This document shows positions 57,894 through 64,000 of a stretch of DNA of 64,000 nt, piece by piece. The DNA is taken from contig NZ_JBGAFX010000001.1 of NCBI RefSeq assembly GCF_044227025.1, positions 914,346 through 978,345 on the forward strand, in the 5' to 3' direction. The stretch's first letter is position 1; each line of letters opens with the position of its first letter. The notes beneath the pieces are model-generated. The model was not told the DNA's origin. It saw only the letters and a program-made list of their open reading frames with translations, and did not search any database. The translations under genes were made by a program, and so were the position numbers. This stretch comes from Dokdonella_A sp044227025 (GTDB lineage Bacteria > Pseudomonadota > Gammaproteobacteria > Xanthomonadales > Rhodanobacteraceae).

Positions 57894-57962
57894 CAACGGT
57901 GCGGGCATGGATGCCTGCTCTGACACCTGGCGATCAGGGACGATCGCAAAGGAGAACCAGGC

Positions 57963-59651
57963 ATGTGCTCGATATTCGGAATGTTCGACCTGCAACCCGG
58001 TGACGATCTGGCCGCCTTGCGTGCGCAGGCGCTGGAACGCTCGCAGCGTCAGCGTCATCGCGGACCCGACTGGAGCGGCGTGTTCGTCGACACCGGCGTG
58101 ATCCTCGTGCACGAGCGTCTCGCCATCGTCGATCCGGGAAGCGGCGCGCAACCTTTGTGTTCGCGCGACGGCGCGCTCGCGCTCGCGGTCAACGGCGAGA
58201 TCTACAACCATCGCGAACTGCGCGCCGCGAGCGCCTACGATTTCACCAGCGGCTCCGACTGCGAAGTCATCAACGCGCTGTACCGCGAAGGCGAATCGCC
58301 GTCGCTCTGGCTTGGTCGGCTCAACGGCATCTTCGCGTTCGCGCTGTGGGACGCCGCCAGCCAGCGCTACCTGATCGCACGCGATCCGATCGGCGTGTGC
58401 CCGTTGTACTGGGGCCACGACGAGCAGGGTCGGGTATGCGTCGCTTCGGAAATGAAGGCGCTGGTCGGACTGTGTGCCGATGTCGCCGCGTTCCCGCCCG
58501 GCCACGTCTACGACAGCGCGGATGGCGTGCTGCGCCGCTGGTACGAGAGGCCGTGGCGCGACCACTCGCGCACGCGCGGGGTGCGGGTCGAACCCGCGGC
58601 GCTACGCGACGCGCTCGAACAGGCCGTGCATCGCCAGCTGATGACCGACGTGCCGTACGGCGTGCTGCTTTCCGGCGGCCTCGATTCGTCGCTGGTCGCG
58701 GCCTGCGCCGCGCGCTTCGCGCGTCAGCGCGTCGAGGACGGCGACCGCAGCGAGGCGTGGTGGCCGCGGCTGCATTCGTTCGCGATCGGCCTTGAAGGCT
58801 CGCCCGATCTCGCGGCGGCGCAGGTCGCCGCCGATGCGATTGGCACCGTGCACCACGGCTTCGTCTATTCGTTCTGGGAAGGTCTCGACGCATTGCCCGA
58901 GGTGATTCGTCACATCGAGAGCTACGACGTGACCACCGTGCGCGCGTCGACGCCGATGTTCCTGCTCGCGCGGCGCATCAAGGCGATGGGCGTGAAGATG
59001 GTGCTCAGCGGCGAAGGCGCGGACGAGATCTTCGGGGGCTATCTGTATTTCCACAAGGCGCCGACGGCGCAGGCGTTCCACGAGGAAACCGTGCGCAAGC
59101 TCGACGCGCTGCACGGCTTCGACTGCCTGCGTGCGAACAAGGCGATGATGGCGTGGGGCGTGGAACCGCGCGTGCCGTTCCTCGATCTGGAGTTCCTCGA
59201 CGTCGCGATGTCGATGGACGCGGCCCACAAGATGGTCGGCGAGCGCGCCGATGGCAGTCGCCGGATCGAGAAGGCGGTGCTGCGCGAGGCGTTCACCGGC
59301 GCATTGCCCGAATCGATCCTGTGGCGGCAGAAGGAGCAGTTCAGCGACGGCGTCGGCTACGGCTGGATCGACGGCCTCAAGGCACATGCCGAACAGGCCA
59401 TCGGCGATCGCGAGTTTGCTGCCGCGGCGATGCGCTTCCCGCTCAACACGCCCGCCACGAAAGAGGCGTATCTGTATCGACGCATCTTCGAGCGTCACTT
59501 TCCCGGCGAGGCGTGCGCGGCGACCGTGCCCGGTGGCAAGTCGATCGCATGTTCGTCGCCGGCGGCGCTGGCGTGGGACCCGGCCTTCGCGAAGTCGGCG
59601 GATCCGTCCGGTCGCGCGGTGGCTGGCGTGCACCTCGCAGCGACCGCGTAA
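57963..59651 (+). CDS. asnB: Asparagine synthetase B, glutamine-hydrolysing
   Basis: Makes asparagine from aspartate, glutamine and ATP. The 562-residue protein has the N-terminal nucleophile Cys2 (MCSIFG), RHRGPDWSG, VNGEIYNHRELR and NGIFAFALWD of the glutaminase domain. The synthetase half has GVLLSGGLDSSLVAA (PP-loop), MVLSGEGADEIFGGYLYF and RVPFLDLEF. AAGGAG is 7-8 nt before the ATG. Its upstream region holds a candidate Asn-codon attenuator. Convergent with metF. Confidence 0.97.
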   Translation: MCSIFGMFDLQPGDDLAALRAQALERSQRQRHRGPDWSGVFVDTGVILVHERLAIVDPGSGAQPLCSRDGALALAVNGEIYNHRELRAASAYDFTSGSDCEVINALYREGESPSLWLGRLNGIFAFALWDAASQRYLIARDPIGVCPLYWGHDEQGRVCVASEMKALVGLCADVAAFPPGHVYDSADGVLRRWYERPWRDHSRTRGVRVEPAALRDALEQAVHRQLMTDVPYGVLLSGGLDSSLVAACAARFARQRVEDGDRSEAWWPRLHSFAIGLEGSPDLAAAQVAADAIGTVHHGFVYSFWEGLDALPEVIRHIESYDVTTVRASTPMFLLARRIKAMGVKMVLSGEGADEIFGGYLYFHKAPTAQAFHEETVRKLDALHGFDCLRANKAMMAWGVEPRVPFLDLEFLDVAMSMDAAHKMVGERADGSRRIEKAVLREAFTGALPESILWRQKEQFSDGVGYGWIDGLKAHAEQAIGDREFAAAAMRFPLNTPATKEAYLYRRIFERHFPGEACAATVPGGKSIACSSPAALAWDPAFAKSADPSGRAVAGVHLAATA

Positions 59652-59723
59652 CGGGAGGATGCAGGTGCGGCGCAGCCGCGATGCGTAGAGGGTGAGGGCT
59701 GAAAAGCATCACGGCGCCTGAAG

Positions 59724-59743
59724 CCTCCCCCTTCAAGGGGAGG
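59724..59743. terminator. Bidirectional hairpin between asnB and metF
   Basis: CCTCCCC, loop CTTCAA, GGGGAGG lies between the two convergent genes. The CTCCCCTTCAAGGGGAG type is also a common dispersed element. No T-tract. Confidence 0.5.
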
Positions 59744-59777
59744 GCGCAATGCCTGTCGAGGGCTGGGGCGTCCGCTG

Positions 59778-60617
59778 CTACGCGGCCTTGCCCAGGCGTT
59801 CGATCACCGCCAGCGTCGGCCGGGAGCGATTGAGCGTGTAGAAGTGCAGGCCCGGTGCGCCGCCAGTGACGAGGCGGTCGCACAAGGCGGCGACGACATC
59901 TGCGGCGAACTCGCGGATCGCATCGACGTCGTCGCCGTGTGCGTGCAGGCGCTTGGCCAGCCAGCGCGGGATCTCCGCGCCGCACAGGTCGGAGAAACGC
60001 TTGAGCTGCGAGAAGTTCGCGATCGGCATGATGCCCGGCACGATCGGAATCGTGACGCCGGCACGGCGCGCGGCTTCGACGAAACGGAAGTACGCATCCG
60101 CGTTGTAGAAGTACTGGGTGATCGCGCCGTTCGCGCCGGCGTCGACCTTGGTCTTGAAGTGGCGCAGGTCCGCATGCGCATCGTCCGACTGTGGATGCAC
60201 TTCCGGGTAGCAGGCGACCTCGATGTGGAACGAACCGTCGTGCTCGCGCCGGATGAACTCGACCAGATCGCTGGCATAGCGGAAGTCACCGTAGCTCGCC
60301 ATGCCGGATGGCAGGTCGCCGCGCAGCGCGACGATGCGCCTGCAGCCCATCGCCTTGTAGCGTTCGAGCAATGCGCCGATCTCCTCGCGCGTGCCGCCCA
60401 TGCACGAAAGATGCGGCGCGGCGTCGAGGCCGTGTTCCTCGCGCAGATGGCGGATCGTTTCCGGCGTGTAGCTCAGGGTGGAGCCGCCCGCGCCGAAGGT
60501 GCAGCTGACGTATTCGGGGGCTAGCGCCTTCAGTTTCGGCAGCGCCGCTTCGAGCGTCGCGTGCTGTTCGTCGGTCTTGGGCGGGAAGAACTCGAAGGAG
60601 ATCGAAACGGCAGCCAT
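59778..60617 (-). CDS. metF: Methylenetetrahydrofolate reductase MetF
   Basis: Reduces 5,10-methylene-THF to 5-methyl-THF for methionine synthesis. The 279-residue protein has ISFEFFPPKTDEQ at the start, YVSCTFGAGGST, HLSCMGGTREEI, IVALRGDLP, and ITQYFYNADAYFRF with VPGIMPI. Length is normal for the bacterial enzyme. A perfect 7-bp dyad lies about 34 bp upstream, next to a -10-like TATAGT. Confidence 0.96.
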   Translation of the reverse strand: MAAVSISFEFFPPKTDEQHATLEAALPKLKALAPEYVSCTFGAGGSTLSYTPETIRHLREEHGLDAAPHLSCMGGTREEIGALLERYKAMGCRRIVALRGDLPSGMASYGDFRYASDLVEFIRREHDGSFHIEVACYPEVHPQSDDAHADLRHFKTKVDAGANGAITQYFYNADAYFRFVEAARRAGVTIPIVPGIMPIANFSQLKRFSDLCGAEIPRWLAKRLHAHGDDVDAIREFAADVVAALCDRLVTGGAPGLHFYTLNRSRPTLAVIERLGKAA

Positions 60618-60646
60618 GGCTTCAGAGTGGGAAACGGAGATGCGTA

Positions 60647-60676
60647 ACTATATCTCTATGTCCGGATGAAGAGATA
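60647..60676 (-). promoter_or_regulatory. metF promoter with overlapping dyad
   Basis: On the minus strand TATAGT (60652-60647) is a good -10 box. TATCTCT (60651-60657) and AGAGATA (60670-60676) are perfect complements with a 12-nt spacer, overlapping the -10/-35 area. The E. coli MetJ and MetR sites do not match. Confidence 0.45.
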
Positions 60677-60752
60677 GGCGTGATTTCCGGCCGGTGTGCG
60701 CGGCGCGCTGTTGCGGGCAGAATGGCCGCTTGCCTTCACGCAGGGGATGACG

Positions 60753-63203
60753 ATGCGGCATCGTGGCCGGGTTGCAGCGGTGGCTTTGGGATGGTTCGTC
60801 GCGAGCCTGGCGGGTGCGGCGGTTGCCGACAAGGCGGCGTACACGCCGGTCGCGGACCTGGCGACGGCCACGCGCGGCATGTCGTCCGCCGCGGGATTGT
60901 TCGACGTCTGGCGCGACGAGGCGAAGGGGCGCGTGCTGCTCGGCGTGCACGCATTCGAGCAGCCGTTCCTGATGACCACTTCGCTGCCGTGGGCGCTCGG
61001 GTCGAACGATGTCGGGCTCGATCGCGGCCAGAGCAGCGATTCGCACCTGGTCGAGTGGCGCCGCGCTGGTGCGCGCGTGCTGCTGGTCGAGGACAACACG
61101 AAGTTCCGTGCGGTGTCGGGCAATCCCGACGAGGCGCTGAGCGTGCGTCAGGCGTTCGCCGAATCGGTGCTGTGGGCCGGCGACATCGTCGCCGAGCGCA
61201 AGGGTGCCGATGCGGTCGTGGTCGTCGACGCGAGTCCGCTGCTGCTGTCGGATCGTCACGGCATCGCCGCGCGACTGGAACAGGCCAAGCAGGGCAAGTA
61301 CGACATCGACGAGAAGCGCAGCGCGGTCTCGCTCGCCGATGCGAAAAGCTTTCCCGACAATACCGAACTGGAGGCGATGCTGACCTTCAAGGGTGCGGGC
61401 GAGGGCGCGTTCGTCAAGGATGTCGCGATGGATGCGCAGAGCCTGACCGTGCGCCAGCACCTCAGCTTCGTGCGCCTGCCCGCAGCGGGCTACGTGCCGC
61501 GTCCGTACCATCCGGCCTCGGGCGGGCTCAGCGTCGGCTGGTACGACTTTGCGCAACCGCTGTCGTCGAGCATCGATCGTCGCGTGCAGCCGCGCTTCCG
61601 CCTCGACAGGAAGGATGCGGCCGGCCACGTGAAGAAGCCGATCGTGTTCTACCTGGATCGCGGCACGCCCGAGCCGGTGCGCTCGGCCCTGCTCGACGGC
61701 GCGAACTGGTGGAAGAGCGCGTTCGAAAAGGCCGGCTTCAAGGACGCCTATCGCGTCGAGCTGCTGCCCGAGGGCGTCGATCCGATGGACGTGCGCTACA
61801 GCCTGGTCACCTGGGCGCACCGGCACACGCGCGGCTGGTCGTACGGACAGCCGATCGTCGACCCGCGCACCGGCGAGATCATTCGCGGCAACGTCACGCT
61901 CGGTTCGCAACGTGTGCGCCAGGACATCCTGATCGCCGAGAGTCTGCTCGCGCCGTACGACAAGGCGAACGCCTCGGAGCTGAAGGACGAGGCCGAGCGC
62001 ATGGCGCTTGCGCGCCTGCGCCAGCTCGCCGCGCACGAGGTCGGCCATGCACTCGGCTTCGCGCACAACTTCGCCGCGAGCCGACTCGGCAACGGCTCCG
62101 TGATGGACTATCCGCATCCGCTGCTCAAGCTCGGCACCGATGGCGCGTTGTCGCTCGCCGATGCGTACGGTGCGGGGCTTGGCGCATGGGACGACTTCGT
62201 CGTTGGGCATGCGTACGGCCAGTTCGCGCCGGGCACGGAAGAGGCATCGCTCGCGAAACTGCGCGCAGACATCGCCAAGGCCGGCTTCCGCTACGTCAGC
62301 GACCAGGATGCTCGCGGTCCCGGCGACGCCGAGCCGGACGGCCTGCTGTGGGACTCCGGCGCGGATACGCTGGCGACGTTCGACGCACTGCTGGCGGCAC
62401 GCCGCAAGGCGCTCGCGAATTTCTCGATCGGCGTACTGCCGCCGGATCGCCAGTCCGGCGAGCTCGAAGCGCGCCTCGTGCCGGTCTACCTGCTGCACCG
62501 CTACCAGACCGAAGCCGTCACGCGCCTGCTCGGCGGCGTGCGCTACGACTATTCCGAAGCCATGGATCGCCCGGCCGGCACGACGGCGGTGCCGGCGGAC
62601 ACGCAGCGCAACGCGCTCGCGCGCGTCGTCGCGACGCTCGGCGTCGACGTGCTCGCGCTGCCGGCGAACGTCCTCGACCTGGTGACGCCACCCGGCGCCG
62701 ACTACGCGCGCAGCCGCGAATACTTCGCGACGAAGGCGGGTCCGGTGTTCGATCCGCTTGCGGCAGTCGAGGCCGCGGCGGCGCAGACGACCCTGTTCCT
62801 GTTCGCGCCCGAGCGCCTCAATCGCCTCGCGTGGCAGCATGCGCGCGATGCGCGGCAGCCGGGTGTCGCCGACCTGCTCGACGCGACGTTCCGCGGCACC
62901 TGGCAGCAGTCGCCGCGTGCCGACGCCGCACCGGCAGCGGTCGCGGTTCAGGTCGCGGCGAACTGGGTCGTGCTGGATGCGCTGCTGCATGCGCTCGACG
63001 ACGGCAGGCTGCATGCGCAGGTCGACGCCGACCTGCGCGCGTCGCTGCGGCAGTGGCAGGCATGGCTGGCGAGACAGGGCGACACCGACACGGCTGGCGC
63101 GAGCCGCGCGTCCGCGGCGGAGACGATCCGCAACTACCTCGCCGATCCGAAGTCGGTGAAGCTTCGACCGCTGCCGGTGATCCCTCCGGGTGCACCGATT
63201 TGA
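60753..63203 (+). CDS. Secreted zinc-dependent metalloprotease, DUF5117/DUF4953 group
   Basis: An 816-residue exported protein with a signal peptide (VAAVALGWFVASLAGAAVAD). The metzincin site is LAAHEVGHALGFAHNFAAS at about residue 430 (HExxHxxGxxH). Earlier parts show VKKPIVFYLDRGTPEPVRSAL, and WAHRHTRGWSYGQPIVDPRTGEI. The length and order fit the large DUF5117-DUF5118-metzincin proteins. ATG 60753 follows AGGGG by about 7 nt; 60747 is a close alternative. It probably digests proteins in the periplasm or outside. It is divergent from metF. Confidence 0.9.
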   Translation: MRHRGRVAAVALGWFVASLAGAAVADKAAYTPVADLATATRGMSSAAGLFDVWRDEAKGRVLLGVHAFEQPFLMTTSLPWALGSNDVGLDRGQSSDSHLVEWRRAGARVLLVEDNTKFRAVSGNPDEALSVRQAFAESVLWAGDIVAERKGADAVVVVDASPLLLSDRHGIAARLEQAKQGKYDIDEKRSAVSLADAKSFPDNTELEAMLTFKGAGEGAFVKDVAMDAQSLTVRQHLSFVRLPAAGYVPRPYHPASGGLSVGWYDFAQPLSSSIDRRVQPRFRLDRKDAAGHVKKPIVFYLDRGTPEPVRSALLDGANWWKSAFEKAGFKDAYRVELLPEGVDPMDVRYSLVTWAHRHTRGWSYGQPIVDPRTGEIIRGNVTLGSQRVRQDILIAESLLAPYDKANASELKDEAERMALARLRQLAAHEVGHALGFAHNFAASRLGNGSVMDYPHPLLKLGTDGALSLADAYGAGLGAWDDFVVGHAYGQFAPGTEEASLAKLRADIAKAGFRYVSDQDARGPGDAEPDGLLWDSGADTLATFDALLAARRKALANFSIGVLPPDRQSGELEARLVPVYLLHRYQTEAVTRLLGGVRYDYSEAMDRPAGTTAVPADTQRNALARVVATLGVDVLALPANVLDLVTPPGADYARSREYFATKAGPVFDPLAAVEAAAAQTTLFLFAPERLNRLAWQHARDARQPGVADLLDATFRGTWQQSPRADAAPAAVAVQVAANWVVLDALLHALDDGRLHAQVDADLRASLRQWQAWLARQGDTDTAGASRASAAETIRNYLADPKSVKLRPLPVIPPGAPI

Positions 63204-63254
63204 TGCGGCGGGACTCGTGCCCTCAGCCCTGAGCCCTGAGCCCTCATCCCAATC

Positions 63255-63824
63255 ATGCCAATCGTCCTCACGCCCTTCGCTCGCACACGCCTGTTCCCGC
63301 GCCAGCCGCGCGGCAACACGATCCAGGACTGCACGCCGGAGCAGTTCGAACGCTTTCTCAATGACGAGGCGCCGTTCAGGGTGCTCGATGGCTACGCGCC
63401 GTTCTGCAAGCTGCATGTGCATCACAACCGGACCTCGACGCGTTGCCTGACCGTGCCGATCACCGACGCGAATCGGGATCGGCTGCGCTCCGCCTACGAA
63501 GCGCGATCCCCGGAAGAGTTGCCGGTGCTCGTGCGCTGGTTCGAAGGCGTCGAGGTGCCAGTCGCCGTTTGGCTGATCGTGATCCTCTACAGCCGCGAAC
63601 AACTCGCAAAGGAAGGCGCGTCGATCGACGCCGACTGGGGCGTCGTCGGCTGCCTTTACACGATGGAACCGGAGGAAATACCGATGGCTCCGATCACGAT
63701 GATGCGCAACGCACTCGGCGTCGAAGAAGGCGGTTCCGGCGTGCCGATCGACCGCGCTGCGTACCGCCGCAGCGTCGAATTCTGGGAGCGCAACGCGAAC
63801 TGGCGTCCACGGCCGGGCTCGTAA
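63255..63824 (+). CDS. DUF3228 family protein
   Basis: A 189-residue protein with the conserved DUF3228 pattern: FARTRLFPRQPRGNTIQDCT, CKLHVHHNRTSTRCLTVPIT, LVRWFEGVEVPV, DWGVVGCLYTMEPEEIPMAP and MMRNALGVEEGGSGVP. No signal peptide. Function is not established. It follows the protease by 51 bp. Confidence 0.9.
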   Translation: MPIVLTPFARTRLFPRQPRGNTIQDCTPEQFERFLNDEAPFRVLDGYAPFCKLHVHHNRTSTRCLTVPITDANRDRLRSAYEARSPEELPVLVRWFEGVEVPVAVWLIVILYSREQLAKEGASIDADWGVVGCLYTMEPEEIPMAPITMMRNALGVEEGGSGVPIDRAAYRRSVEFWERNANWRPRPGS

Positions 63825-64000
63825 GCGTTTGTGGGAGCGGCGGAAGCATGGCGTCATGCACCGCTTGTGTCTGCACTTCGTCGTAGAGTCTGAGTGGAGA
63901 GCGATGTGCGGCACACCGACAGGCCGCAGTGTTCGAGCACGTGTGGGAGCCAGGGTGGCCGCACATCGACCTCGTCCGCAGCCCGAACAGTTGAACGAGC
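63825..64000. other. Right-edge intergenic DNA with TGTGGGAGC repeat fragments
   Basis: TGTGGGAGCGGCGG near 63831 and TGTGGGAGCCAGGG near 63942 look like parts of a dispersed intergenic repeat. No gene is visible before the window ends. Confidence 0.4.

Larger units (their letters stand above)
57437..57962. other. 526-bp region: REP-like repeat and asnB leader
   Basis: Holds REP-like copy B (57516-57600), a candidate promoter (57653-57681), a leader open frame (57688-57801), two terminators (57830-57854 and 57866-57893) and a further hairpin GCGATC/GATCGC near 57931-57950 just before the asnB ribosome site. No ordinary gene is present. Confidence 0.75.

Noticed and set aside
60648..63914. 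Minus-strand frame of 1088 codons opposite the metalloprotease
   Set aside because: Same antisense pattern: Arg-rich with no family motifs, while the plus strand has a signal peptide and metzincin site.

Overview
The window looks like an ordinary chromosomal segment of a high-GC gammaproteobacterium. The best guess is order Lysobacterales (Xanthomonadales), family Rhodanobacteraceae or a close relative such as Dokdonella. This is inferred from the thiS-thiG-trmB order, a secreted DUF4124 protein, an AmpE-type protein, and several secreted proteins carrying a short I-F-x-(D/N)-G-(F/C)-D motif. No 16S gene is present, so the assignment is not proven. I see no phage, transposase, integrase or CRISPR array.

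Layout. 1-10029 holds a secreted beta-helix protein cut by the left edge, a DUF1704/QEGLA protein, an M20 amidohydrolase, malic enzyme MaeB and a coupled pair of secreted repeat proteins (RCC1-like and delta-60-like). 10151-18663 holds a LysR regulator, glutaminase, a secreted GH18 protein, pyruvate dehydrogenase AceE and an MscS-type channel. 18748-28665 holds an HU-like protein and a tight recC-recB-recD operon. 28714-36945 holds tRNA-Met, rppH, the bfd/bfr iron-storage pair behind a Fur-box-like promoter, a catalytically dead GGDEF-EAL protein, hemJ, a DUF6776-bactofilin-erpA-nudC run and ampE. 36962-44922 is mainly transporters (AtoE, EamA, SLC13), a Rieske protein and thiS-thiG-trmB. 45007-54439 holds a FecR/DUF6600-like protein with a 57-bp tandem repeat, tRNA-Gly, a zinc protease/RimK pair, a BlaI/BlaR1-like pair, a candidate small RNA and a two-component system. 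54500-63824 holds a second beta-helix protein, ilvE, a DUF4124 protein, asnB, metF, a large metzincin protease and a DUF3228 protein.

Most notable observation. Upstream of asnB (asparagine synthetase) there is an open frame of 37 codons with three consecutive Asn codons. It is followed by a hairpin, an intrinsic terminator whose left arm can pair with earlier leader segments, and a second terminator-like hairpin. This has the architecture of a classical leader-peptide attenuator, here apparently sensing asparagine, which is not among the standard described proteobacterial attenuators (his, thr, leu, ilv, trp, phe) known to me. Also notable: five secreted proteins share the IFx(D/N)G(F/C)D motif at their C-terminus, inside, or just after the signal peptide; a terminator-ended intergenic RNA candidate contains an anti-Shine-Dalgarno-like arm; and two REP-like dispersed inverted repeats lie in intergenic DNA.

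Most calls rest on reading the proteins and family knowledge without database searches. Domain positions are approximate.
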